Assembly: GCF_001611555.1 (NCBI RefSeq) | Contig: NZ_LSGP01000017.1 | Span: forward strand, 186,001-250,000 | Length of the DNA stretch: 64,000 bases | Direction of reading: 5' to 3' | From: Anaerosporomusa subterranea | Lineage (GTDB): Bacteria; Bacillota; Negativicutes; Sporomusales; Acetonemataceae | Part shown: positions 26,637-33,856 of the stretch, one piece after another | How the letters are laid out: each line of letters opens with the position of its first letter | How positions within the stretch are numbered: the stretch's first letter is position 1 | The notes under the pieces: generated by a model | What the model was told of the DNA's origin: nothing | Databases searched by the model: none | The model's input: only the letters and a program-made list of their open reading frames with translations | Made by a program: the position numbers and the translations under genes

Positions 26637-27308
26637 ATGAGATATTACGATAAAACAACGGTTAAGCCGTCATTAACGAGCTATTTTGCAGGATTTATCA
26701 TAATCGGGGCTATCTATATTTACGGAATCGGCACAGAACGGTTTAAACCGGAGACTATTCGCGACATGATTCTGGCATGGGGTTATTGGGGTCCGCTCCT
26801 ATATATTTTATGCAATATTATTCGGCCGTTTTTTTTCTTTCCGGCTATTGTATTGGGCGTCGCAGGCGGCTTGACGTTCGGACCGCTATGGGGGACGATA
26901 TATCTGATTATTGGCACTGCTTTCGGAGCCGCGCTTTGTTTTGGATTAGCCCGTCTGTTGGGATGTGACAGGCTCAAACGTTCTTGGCCTAAGTGGATAC
27001 CGATGGAGGAACTCGATGACCAGGCTGTCAGACATGGTTTTAGAACAGTGCTGCTCTTGCGGTTAGCTCCCGTTTTGCCTTGGGATGTTGTTAGTTTTAT
27101 GGCTGGACTGTCAAAGGTGCGGTTTTGGCCATATTTCGCGGCAACAATCATTGGCAGCATGCCAGGAGCCATCGCTTTTAGCTATTTGGGAGATAGCTTG
27201 TCCCAGTCTTTAGCCAGGGCTGCTTTGGTTGCCGGCGGCATTGGCGTAATGGCTATTTGCCTATGCTATGGAAAACGTATCAACACTCGTAACACATCAA
27301 CCGGCTGA
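26637..27308 (+). CDS. TVP38/TMEM64 (VTT-domain) membrane protein
   Basis: 223-aa integral membrane protein of the DedA/VTT superfamily. It has an N-terminal helix (about 17-35), then PAIVLGVAGGLTFGPLWGT with the reentrant-loop glycine motif, GTAFGAALCFGLAR, the second half LLRLAPVLPWDVVSFMAGLS with conserved Arg/Pro, and helices to the C-terminus. VTT proteins act in lipid or isoprenoid-carrier movement across membranes; the role here is unknown. The start has no Shine-Dalgarno and follows a -10 box by 8 bases. Confidence 0.88.
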   Translation: MRYYDKTTVKPSLTSYFAGFIIIGAIYIYGIGTERFKPETIRDMILAWGYWGPLLYILCNIIRPFFFFPAIVLGVAGGLTFGPLWGTIYLIIGTAFGAALCFGLARLLGCDRLKRSWPKWIPMEELDDQAVRHGFRTVLLLRLAPVLPWDVVSFMAGLSKVRFWPYFAATIIGSMPGAIAFSYLGDSLSQSLARAALVAGGIGVMAICLCYGKRINTRNTSTG

Positions 27309-27322
27309 TAAAATCCCGTCCG

Positions 27323-27360
27323 TGGACTAGCGCCAAAAAACAGCACAAGCGCCGCGTCCA
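27323..27360. repeat. Imperfect hairpin with REP-like core
   Basis: TGGAC..GCGC paired with GCGC..GTCCA around a loop containing CACAAGCGCC, the core shared with the repeats at 3.9 and 51.7 kb. Confidence 0.35.
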
Positions 27361-27416
27361 TGCAGGTCTGGAAGACTGAAACATAAACCCTGTCCCTAAG
27401 TTTTTCGTAGGTAATG

Positions 27417-27450
27417 ATCACTCATGTTTTTAAAACATGAGTGATTTTTT
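27417..27450 (+). terminator. Intrinsic terminator
   Basis: Perfect 14-bp stem ATCACTCATGTTTT / AAAACATGAGTGAT followed by five T. It probably ends the TVP38 transcript. Confidence 0.85.
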
Positions 27451-27541
27451 GTACCGGGAAGATCGGGTAGTATTTCAAAAAATAAGGGACGACAAAATGA
27501 GATAGTTTTATAATCAAATTCGGATCACGCGCGGATCTGTG

Positions 27542-27664
27542 TATTTTTGGTGTAGGGGCGGATATAGTGGTTATTTCAGAGATTTGGACGGGTATTATTG
27601 AGAAGTGGCCTATGCTGATTCGTGGAAGTTTGATGAGAATGATATGCTGGTTATTGAAGAATAG
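27542..27664 (+). pseudogene. C-terminal remnant of a VOC/glyoxalase-family gene
   Basis: One frame reads GGYSGYFRDLDGYY, a stop (TGA at 27599-27601, one base from the Trp codon expected in DGYYWEV), then EVAYADSWKFDENDMLVIEE and a TAG at 27664. This is the characteristic end of glyoxalase/bleomycin-resistance-like VOC proteins. The N-terminal two thirds are missing and the tail has a nonsense mutation. The gap from here to the sigma factor gene (27717-27971) holds no other gene I can identify. Confidence 0.75.
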
Positions 27665-27681
27665 CGTTTTTACATGCTGCA

Positions 27682-27716
27682 GCAAGAGAGGACGGGCGAT
27701 GCCCGCCCTCTCTTGC
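27682..27716. other. G/C-rich hairpin, terminator-like
   Basis: GCAAGAGAGGACGGGC and GCCCGCCCTCTCTTGC pair with one mismatch and a GAT loop. No clear T-run on either strand. It follows the VOC remnant and was probably its terminator. Confidence 0.45.
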
Positions 27717-27971
27717 CGGCTGAATGGCAGTGAACGCCAAACTGATTGATCGCTGCCATTAGCCTGGGCGAGTCCGTCCCGGAATAGACATAGCAATCGA
27801 AAGTGGAGGTAGTTCTTAACAAACAATATTGGCAGAAATAGGTTACTGTGATACAGTAAAAACAAACCGTCGCTCCGCTCTGATGGGAGTGGCCGGTTGA
27901 ACCGGATTCGATGGTCGATTTCACCAGAATACGTAATAGGCCTGCGATATATCCAGCTTGAGGTGATTACC

Positions 27972-28757
27972 ATGACAACCCTGGGAAGCAGCGTAACTTT
28001 TAGTCGTCTTTACGATGAAAACTATCCCAAGGTCTACCATTTGGCGCTTGCTCTCGCCGGTAATGCCAGCGATGCCGAGGAAATAACCCAAGAGGCCTTC
28101 CTGCGGGCATTCCGCGCCTTTTCCTCCTTCCGCAATGACAGCGCTTTCTTTACCTGGATATACCGCATTGCCTTGAATGTCGCTCGCGACTACCTCAAAT
28201 ACCGCGACAAGCTGCCCATCCAGACTGTCACCGAAGACCTCGGCTACTGCCTGGACGACATCATCGACACCAACCCGGCCAGTGACCCGGAAGCCGAAGT
28301 GCTAGCCAACGAGGCCCGCTTCCGGTGTCTGCACTACTTCACTGAATGCCTTACACCCAGCCAGCGTATCGTATTCAGCCTCGCCGTCAGCCTGACCCTG
28401 CCGCAAAAGCTAATCGCCGAAATTCTGGGATGCTCGCTGCCTGCCGTCAAGATCACCCTTTACCGCGCTAAAAAACGTATCGCCGCCTTTCTGAGCGGAC
28501 GCTGCAAGCTTATCAATGAAGCCAACCCCTGCCGCTGCGACCAATGGGTACGTTTTGGCCGTGCTCAGGGCTGGCTCACGGCGGAGCATCCGGCCAGCTC
28601 CCGTCCGCTCATCGTTATCCAGGCTGTCGCCGACATAGGTAAAATTCAAACGCTGAGCGCCATCTACCAGCAGCTTTATCCCGAAAATGCCGACGAAGCC
28701 CTGGCCAAACGGATTAAGCAGGCTTTAGAGAAAAAGGAGTGGACGATTTTTTCATGA
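27972..28757 (+). CDS. ECF-type RNA polymerase sigma factor with C-terminal extension
   Basis: 261-aa sigma-70 family protein. Region 2 (about residues 10-80) has YHLALALAGNASDAEEITQE and FFTWIYRIALNVARDYLK. Region 4 (about 125-180) has LTPSQRIVFSLAVSLTLPQK and GCSLPAVKITLYRAKKRI. About 85 further residues follow, containing a CRC motif (NPCRCDQWVRFGRAQGWL), which ordinary 170-190-aa ECF factors lack. Such C-terminal additions replace or supplement anti-sigma control in some ECF groups. The ATG at 27972 has GAGGTG 8 bases before. No anti-sigma gene follows, only a 54-codon frame overlapping the stop. Confidence 0.85.
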   Translation: MTTLGSSVTFSRLYDENYPKVYHLALALAGNASDAEEITQEAFLRAFRAFSSFRNDSAFFTWIYRIALNVARDYLKYRDKLPIQTVTEDLGYCLDDIIDTNPASDPEAEVLANEARFRCLHYFTECLTPSQRIVFSLAVSLTLPQKLIAEILGCSLPAVKITLYRAKKRIAAFLSGRCKLINEANPCRCDQWVRFGRAQGWLTAEHPASSRPLIVIQAVADIGKIQTLSAIYQQLYPENADEALAKRIKQALEKKEWTIFS

Positions 28758-28918
28758 CACCAGTTCGTTTTCAGTCTTACAATTATAAAGGCAGAAACGG
28801 GGAGTCTGATAAAAATGATCGTTACTTTTTTGATTGCCCGACGGGGCAGGAGTTCCGGCAATTGAAACAAACATACATGTTCTTTACAATTCCTGCCTGC
28901 CACAGTTCCATAAAATAA
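28754..28918 (+). CDS. Possible small ORF coupled to the sigma factor gene
   Basis: A 54-codon frame starts with an ATG that overlaps the sigma-factor stop (ATGA) and runs about 100 bases into the 3' end of the opposing Fe-S gene. The ATGA coupling is what an anti-sigma gene would show, but the protein has no recognisable domain and most of it is antisense to a real gene. It is either the stump of a deleted anti-sigma gene or chance. Confidence 0.2.
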   Translation: MTPVRFQSYNYKGRNGESDKNDRYFFDCPTGQEFRQLKQTYMFFTIPACHSSIK

Positions 28919-29625
28919 TTATCCAGAAACATTTCTTTCTGCTCTTCTGGCGCGCTGTCTACGAACTTACGCCAGAAAGAGATGGTACCCCTCAAGCCAT
29001 GAGGCTGAATATGCGGGCTGCATTTGTCGACATCGGTTTTACCCGCCGCATTGAGAGCCCCTACAGGACAGCTTTCCACGCAAATGTTGCACCGGTTGCA
29101 TAAATTCTCTTTCACCGGAGGATCAGATGGCAGATCGATATCGCAAAGGATCGCCGTAAAGATTAACCGAGCGCCATGTTTTGGGTGGATCACCAGGTTG
29201 TGCCGGCCAAAAGAACCCAACCCCGCGGCAACCGCCGCATGGCGCAGGGACACGTCCGCGATCCCCCTTTTGTTCATGTCTATAGGAAAGGAATATGGTA
29301 CGGTCATGGCTCTGGCGTCATATTCCTTTTCTAGAAACCGTGCCAGCCTGTAATTACAGGATTGAGAGAACTCGATCAGATCCAGCCTGCCGTTGATGGC
29401 GATCTGCCTGTTCGGACTATCGCAGTTGGAAGGCTCCTTGTAGGCGAGTACGATCATGGATTGGGCTTCCGGGAAGATCGATTCCATTTTCGCCGACTTG
29501 GGGCTGTTGTAGCTAGATACCGCCGCTATACCGACATCATCCACGCCCAGTCCCAGCACAAAATCCTTGATTCGTTCCTTTTGGTCAGGTAAATTAGCCG
29601 TAACCTCCAATTGCCTGTTGTTCAT
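28822..29625 (-). CDS. Epoxyqueuosine reductase-like double 4Fe-4S protein
   Basis: 267-aa iron-sulfur protein related to QueG. The N-terminal half has MTVPYSFPIDMNKRGIADVS, VSLRHAAVAAGLGSFGRHN and the catalytic-Asp region. The 4Fe-4S motif CNRCNICVESCPVGAL is followed by a second Cys cluster CFNCRNSCPVGQ near the C-terminus. It is shorter than genuine QueG (about 300-380 aa) and lacks its HEAT-like tail, so a reductive-dehalogenase-like or other B12/Fe-S reductase role is equally possible. ATG 29625 with GGAGG 8 bases upstream. Confidence 0.8.
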   Translation of the reverse strand: MNNRQLEVTANLPDQKERIKDFVLGLGVDDVGIAAVSSYNSPKSAKMESIFPEAQSMIVLAYKEPSNCDSPNRQIAINGRLDLIEFSQSCNYRLARFLEKEYDARAMTVPYSFPIDMNKRGIADVSLRHAAVAAGLGSFGRHNLVIHPKHGARLIFTAILCDIDLPSDPPVKENLCNRCNICVESCPVGALNAAGKTDVDKCSPHIQPHGLRGTISFWRKFVDSAPEEQKEMFLDNYFMELWQAGIVKNMYVCFNCRNSCPVGQSKK

Positions 29626-29650
29626 GTCTTTGCCTCCTGTTTTTTGATCC

Positions 29651-29685
29651 TAAAGGTTAGACTGTTGCAAGAGGCTAAAGGTTAC
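29651..29685. promoter_or_regulatory. Direct repeats in the divergent intergenic region
   Basis: CTAAAGGTTA occurs at 29651-29660 and 29676-29685, 25 bases apart, between the Fe-S gene and the ATPase gene. Possible binding sites for an activator; nothing else supports it. Confidence 0.35.
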
Positions 29686-29765
29686 AAAAATAATCAAGAA
29701 AAAATAGCCCTTCTTTGTTTTTTATGCCTTCCCGGATTCTTTGGGCTAGTTGAGGTGGCTTAGCG

Positions 29766-30521
29766 ATGCTGCAACAGAATGAGTCTTTTATTCGCAGTAT
29801 TCAACTGCAAAAGGAAAATATCCAGGATCCTTCCCGCTATCCTTTTTGCTTGCCGGTCTTTGAAAATATAACTGAGATAAAACTTCACCCACGAGTCACC
29901 TTTTTTGTTGGCGAGAATGGCACTGGCAAGTCAACTATTTTAGAAGCAATTGCCGTTACCCGGGGATTTAACCCTGAGGGAGGCACGCTCAATTTTAATT
30001 TTTCATCAAGAGATTCTCATTCGGATTTACATAATTATATACGGTTGATTAAAGGCAGCAAACGAATGCTTGACGGATTTTTTCTGCGGGCCGAGAGTTT
30101 CTTTAATCTGGCAACCGCTATCGAAAAAATGGATGCCGAAGGCATTGGCCGAAGCGTGATTGATTCTTACGGCGGGCATTCTCTTCACGAACAATCGCAT
30201 GGAGAATCCTTTTTTTCCGCTATCCAGAACCGGTTTGGCGGCAATGGTTTGTATATTCTGGATGAACCTGAAGCGGCGTTGTCGCCTGTCAGACAAATGG
30301 CATTGCTAGCGAGAATTCACCAACTGGTAAACTTAAATTCACAATTTATTATTGCAACTCATTCACCCATTCTCATGTCCTATCCGGACTCAATTATTTA
30401 CCAATTGGCAGCGGACAAAACTGGTTTGCGTCAGGTCGCGTATGAGCAAACAGAACATTACATAGTGACCAAGCAGTTTATCAATAACTATAATAAGATG
30501 TTGAATATATTAATGAGCTAA
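29766..30521 (+). CDS. AAA-family ATPase (ABC/SMC-like, AAA_21)
   Basis: 251-aa cytosolic ATPase of the type used in small ABC-like/RecF-like proteins. Walker A is FFVGENGTGKSTILEAIA, the signature-like stretch is HSLHEQSHGESFF, Walker B is GLYILDEPEAALSP, and the H-loop is QFIIATHSPIL. It stands alone; no nuclease partner (as in OLD or Gabija systems) is encoded next to it. Many Firmicutes carry this single-domain form with no known role. ATG 29766 with GAGGTGG upstream. Confidence 0.85.
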   Translation: MLQQNESFIRSIQLQKENIQDPSRYPFCLPVFENITEIKLHPRVTFFVGENGTGKSTILEAIAVTRGFNPEGGTLNFNFSSRDSHSDLHNYIRLIKGSKRMLDGFFLRAESFFNLATAIEKMDAEGIGRSVIDSYGGHSLHEQSHGESFFSAIQNRFGGNGLYILDEPEAALSPVRQMALLARIHQLVNLNSQFIIATHSPILMSYPDSIIYQLAADKTGLRQVAYEQTEHYIVTKQFINNYNKMLNILMS

Positions 30522-30542
30522 CGGTAATCAATGCGTCTTTAA

Positions 30543-30683
30543 GGCCGACGGGGATACAGTAATGCTTTGGCTGTCCAATTAGCTTATCCACCGGAAATCG
30601 TCAATGAAAAAACGCTGGTTCCTGTAGAGTTTTTTACAGATTTAATGAAGCTAAAGATAGAAATCAATAATAGCCATATCTGA
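30543..30683 (+). pseudogene. Remnant of a copper-amine-oxidase-like (stalk) domain gene
   Basis: 46 codons without a start, ending at TGA 30681-30683. They read NALAVQLAYPPEIVNEKTLV then PVEFFTDLMKLKIEI. The pattern PP-I-N-TLVP-FF resembles the Cu_amine_oxidN1/stalk domain found on secreted proteins of this group. Upstream part lost. Confidence 0.5.
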
Positions 30684-30686
30684 CAA

Positions 30687-30729
30687 CAATGCCTGCCGAC
30701 AGGGTGATACCTCTGTCAGGCAGGCATTG
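30687..30729. other. Hairpin after the stalk-domain remnant
   Basis: CAATGCCTGCCGACAG and CTGTCAGGCAGGCATTG pair over about 16 bp with one mismatch. No T-run. Confidence 0.5.
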
Positions 30730-30796
30730 TTGGTCTGGCTTGAATTTTTCCCGGAGTTACATCCCGTTTTTACGGCGAACAGCTGGAGCAAAAGGG

Positions 30797-30840
30797 ATAA
30801 AAAAGAATAACCGCCCAGCTCAAAGACGGCGGTTATTCTT
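30797..30840 (-). terminator. Intrinsic terminator of the NAD(P)-binding oxidoreductase gene
   Basis: AAGAATAACCGCC / GGCGGTTATTCTT stem followed on the minus strand by six T. Located 118 bases beyond the stop codon. Confidence 0.75.
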
Positions 30841-30957
30841 AATCCTGTAGCATGAGCTAACCGTTCCCGGTTAGGCAACCTGTAGGGCTGGCGTGCCAAT
30901 CTGCCAGCCTTTTCCACCGCTTGCTGCAGATTGCCGGTTGGATAAGAAAAAGCAGAT

Positions 30958-31599
30958 CTAATAGCCGGCCGTAAAACGCTGACGGATAAATTGCGGTTTT
31001 TCAATCTCATCCAGAATGGCAACCGCCAGGTCGCCGACTGAGATTTTGCTTTCACCCTTTTCATCTGTGACCGGATTATCCCTGCCAATCCGGAAGCGGC
31101 CGGTCTTATCCCCCTCGGTCAAATTAGGCGCGGGGCTGATAAAGGACCAGTTCAGTTCCGTTTCATGGCGCAGTTCCTCCAACAGTTCCAGCGGACCCTG
31201 TACGGCAGCTTTGAAATCTTCCGGGATGTTCACATCATACACCCGTTTACCGGAAGGCAGTATCAGGCTGGCCGCGCCGCCCACCACCAGAATTCTTTTT
31301 ACATGGGCTTTCTTGGCAGCCTCGAGAATGGAGGCGTAGCCCCGCTTGAAATCCGCGTACAGATTGGGATTTTGCCAGCCGGAGTTAAATGCGCTGATGA
31401 CCGCATCCTGATTTTCTAACACAGTTGTCAGGGCCTTGCTGTCGTATACATCGACCGCGGCAGGGATAAGCCCTGCCCCCTGCGCAGTGATTTTGGCACT
31501 GTCACGGCTGATTGCCGTCACCTCATGGCCTCTTGAAAGCGCCTCTGCAAGCAGCTTCGAGCCGACAAAGCCCGTGGCGCCGATTAAAGCAATTTTCAT
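30958..31599 (-). CDS. NAD(P)-binding SDR-type epimerase/reductase
   Basis: 213-aa Rossmann protein of the atypical SDR (NmrA/YwnB-like) group. The N-terminal nucleotide motif is IGATGFVGSKLLAEAL, then VEEDQDAVIS-like strand (LENQDAVISAFN), VKRILVVGGAASL and WSFISPAPNLTEG. Members reduce quinones or flavins, or act as redox-sensing regulators. ATG 31599 with GGGAG 9 bases before. It follows a nitroreductase gene in the same direction and both are divergent from an HxlR regulator. Confidence 0.85.
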   Translation of the reverse strand: MKIALIGATGFVGSKLLAEALSRGHEVTAISRDSAKITAQGAGLIPAAVDVYDSKALTTVLENQDAVISAFNSGWQNPNLYADFKRGYASILEAAKKAHVKRILVVGGAASLILPSGKRVYDVNIPEDFKAAVQGPLELLEELRHETELNWSFISPAPNLTEGDKTGRFRIGRDNPVTDEKGESKISVGDLAVAILDEIEKPQFIRQRFTAGY

Positions 31600-31667
31600 A
31601 ATAACGACTCCCTTACGTTGTGATACAAACATCCTGAAAATCTATCGCTCCGTCACGAACGAACCTG

Positions 31668-32270
31668 TCATCTGAAAACCTTCAACCGGGCATCAATATC
31701 TGATATTTGTTTTTCAGCAGGTTCTGCCAAAGCTTTGCCGAACGGAATCTGCGCGACCAGCTTCCAACTAGCCGGAACGCCCCATTCTGTCTGAATGGCG
31801 TTGTCAATCAGCGGATTATAGTGCTGCAGGGACGCGCCAAGACCTTCGGCCTCTAGCGCTGTCCATATCACAAACTGGTGCATCGCATTCGTATGCTGCG
31901 ACCACACCGGAAAACGGTCGGCATAAAGCGGGAATCCGCTGACAAGACCATCTACCACGGTTTGATCCTCAAAGAAAAGTACTGTTCCGTAACCGGACGC
32001 GAAGGCGCCGGTTATCTTTTTCTCCGTATCGGCAAACTGTTCCTTACTGGTCAGCTTGCGCAAAGTCTCAAGCGTAACCTGCCACAACTTCTTGCTTTGC
32101 TCTCCGAAAAGCAGGACAATTCTTGTGCTCTGTGAATTGAATGGTGAGGGAGTAAGCCTGATAGCATCCCTGACGATTTCCTCAATCCGTTCTTCGCTAA
32201 CCACTTTTTCATCACTGAAGCCGTAAATGCTGCGTCTGGCCTTAACCGCTTCCCAAAATGTTTTTGACAT
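31668..32270 (-). CDS. Nitroreductase-family protein (YdgI/HBN-type)
   Basis: 200-aa FMN-dependent nitroreductase-like protein: AVKARRSIYGFSDEKVV at the N-terminus, PSPFNSQSTRIVLLFGE for FMN binding, and EGLGASLQHYNPLID with EWGVPASWKLVAQIPFG at the end. It resembles the fatty-acid/HBN1-type nitroreductases of Firmicutes. GGAGG lies 8 bases before the ATG. It forms an operon with the downstream SDR protein under a divergent HxlR regulator, a common electrophile-stress arrangement. Confidence 0.9.
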   Translation of the reverse strand: MSKTFWEAVKARRSIYGFSDEKVVSEERIEEIVRDAIRLTPSPFNSQSTRIVLLFGEQSKKLWQVTLETLRKLTSKEQFADTEKKITGAFASGYGTVLFFEDQTVVDGLVSGFPLYADRFPVWSQHTNAMHQFVIWTALEAEGLGASLQHYNPLIDNAIQTEWGVPASWKLVAQIPFGKALAEPAEKQISDIDARLKVFR

Positions 32271-32422
32271 AATAACCTACCTCCTTTTAAATTGGATTGC
32301 CGGAAAGAATTCAGGCGATAAATACGATGTGCAGCGTCATTACTATCTTGCATTTTCCCGGCTTTACAATGCGTGTTTAATTGAATATAATACTAGCATG
32401 ATAATAAGTAATGAACAAGTAC

Positions 32423-32455
32423 TAAGTTTTTTGTTACATACTATTAAAAAACTTA
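32423..32455. promoter_or_regulatory. Inverted repeat upstream of hxlR, probable operator
   Basis: Perfect 10-base arms TAAGTTTTTT (32423-32432) and AAAAAACTTA (32446-32455), just before the ribosome site of the HxlR gene and in the region shared with the divergent nitroreductase gene. Confidence 0.5.
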
Positions 32456-32470
32456 CCGTTGGAGGCTGTT

Positions 32471-32815
32471 ATGAAAAGACGTGAATTATCATCTATCCCT
32501 TGCCCTATCGAATACACGATAGAGCTATTGAGCGGCAAATGGAAGATGCATGTTGTATGGCAGGTGGCGAAACAGGAAGTTATTCGGTTTAATGAGTTGC
32601 GTCGGCAATTAAACGGCATTTCAAATGTGATGCTGGCACAGACTTTGCAAGAGTTGCAGGATGCGGGAGTCATCAACAGAAACCAGTATAACGAAGTCCC
32701 GCCAAGGGTCGAATACTCATTGACCGATCTTGGCAAGGGACTATTACCGGTGTTTGATGTTTTGGAGAAATGGGGCAAGCAATGCGGCTGGGCAAATCCG
32801 GATCGGTTGCCTTGA
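32471..32815 (+). CDS. HxlR-family transcriptional regulator
   Basis: 114-aa winged-helix regulator with the family landmarks IPCPIEYTIELLSGKWKMHV (single Cys near residue 11), RFNELRRQLNGISNVMLAQT and VPPRVEYSLTDLGKGLLPVF. Start is ATG 32471 with GGAGG 7 bases before; an in-frame TTG upstream overlaps that site. Divergent from a nitroreductase-SDR operon that it probably controls in response to electrophiles or quinones. Confidence 0.92.
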   Translation: MKRRELSSIPCPIEYTIELLSGKWKMHVVWQVAKQEVIRFNELRRQLNGISNVMLAQTLQELQDAGVINRNQYNEVPPRVEYSLTDLGKGLLPVFDVLEKWGKQCGWANPDRLP

Positions 32816-32849
32816 TATCCAATCGTCTGGATGCTGTAAACTGCTTTCC

Positions 32850-32915
32850 AGAAGACGCGAGGGTTTATCCTCGCGGGTGCAAGTCCCGAACGGGGAAGTT
32901 CCCGCTTGGCATGCT
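32850..32915 (+). other. Structured fragment, possibly group II intron domain I debris
   Basis: Two adjacent hairpins, GCGAGG-GTTTAT-CCTCGC and GCGGGTGCAAGTCCCG, followed by GAACGGGGAAGTTCCCGC. The GTGCAAGTCCCG and paired GGGGAA/TTCCC pieces resemble the 5' domain of bacterial group II introns. No catalytic domain is present here. Confidence 0.25.
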
Positions 32916-32953
32916 TTAAATAGCGCGAATAACGGTTCTATCACTATGCGTGC

Positions 32954-33020
32954 TAGTGAACAAAAAAAGACCCTAACGGCATATTGTGTCCGTAAGGGTC
33001 TTGCTCTTTTGTCAAAGGGG
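32954..33020 (-). terminator. Terminator of the M20-yccA operon; twin of the element at 35.2 kb
   Basis: Minus-strand hairpin of 12-13 bp (32967-32979 with 32990-33002) followed by seven T. The flanks GAACAAAAAA, CTTGCTCTTTTG and GTCAAAG are shared with the leader element at 35172-35246. Confidence 0.75.
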
Positions 33021-33046
33021 CATAGTGTTTTAACGGCAAAAATTAG

Positions 33047-33751
33047 TCACCGTCGTTTACCGAAAATTCGTAGTAAATACAGGAATAGATTAATGAAATC
33101 AAGATATAAGGTAAGCGCGCCGAGAACGGCAAACTTGCCCACCGTCTCTTCGTCATCAAGATTGTAGGCCATTGCCTTGAGCCGCTGGGTGTCATAAGCG
33201 GTCAGACCGACAAAGACCAGAACCCCGGCATAGGTCAGAACCCACATCAATGCGGGGCTTTGCAAGAACATGTTAACCAGAGAAGCAATGATGAGGCCGA
33301 TTAAGGCCATAAACAGAATGCTGCCCCACTTGCTTAAATCAGCTTTGGTTACATAGCCATAAGTGGTCATTGCGCCAAAGGTGCCAGCCGTGATAAAAAA
33401 GACGGTGGCGACTGATTCATGTGTGTAAAGTAAAAAGATTGACGCCAGAGTCAGCCCGTTCAACGCTGAGTACACAAAGAATAAAAAACTGGCCGCTGTT
33501 GCGCTGAGAGAATGAATCGAACGGCTCAGACCAAAAACAATGCCCAAATTCGCCAGCAGCAATCCGTAAAAAACCAGCTTATTGCCAAAGATCATGCTGA
33601 GCAGGAACGGTGAGTGTGCGGTATAGTATGCAAGTATGGCTGTCGCTAAAAGACCGGAGGTCATCCAGCCGTAAACCTGCATAAAAAAGCTTTGTACAAG
33701 AGCGATAGCTTTACTATTTCCCGCATCATACGGGGAAGGCTGATTTTGCAT
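33047..33751 (-). CDS. Bax inhibitor-1/YccA family membrane protein
   Basis: 234-aa membrane protein with seven hydrophobic helices and the BI-1/YccA signatures: VYGWMTSGLLATAILAYY, VYSALNGLTLASIFLLYT and the C-terminal AYDTQRLKAM with LGALTLYLDFINLFLYLLR. Bacterial members form a pH-sensitive calcium leak (YetJ) or modulate FtsH (YccA). It lies 105 bases after an M20 gene in the same direction and just before a terminator. Confidence 0.93.
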   Translation of the reverse strand: MQNQPSPYDAGNSKAIALVQSFFMQVYGWMTSGLLATAILAYYTAHSPFLLSMIFGNKLVFYGLLLANLGIVFGLSRSIHSLSATAASFLFFVYSALNGLTLASIFLLYTHESVATVFFITAGTFGAMTTYGYVTKADLSKWGSILFMALIGLIIASLVNMFLQSPALMWVLTYAGVLVFVGLTAYDTQRLKAMAYNLDDEETVGKFAVLGALTLYLDFINLFLYLLRIFGKRR

Positions 33752-33856
33752 TGTATAGCAGCGCTCCTTTAACGATAGTATATTTCTAATATACTATAGG
33801 ACAGGATATTTTTCCAACTGTTTTCATCGCTTGATCCGGAAGAAGAGCCTTTTGCG

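Noticed and set aside
27422-27973. Minus-strand open frame of 183 codons
   Set aside because: Crosses a perfect terminator and the VOC remnant, low-complexity composition, no ribosome site.
32865-32895. tRNA-like variable arm and T-arm (GGGTGCAAGTCCC)
   Set aside because: T-loop is not TTCRA, and no acceptor, D or anticodon arms can be drawn.
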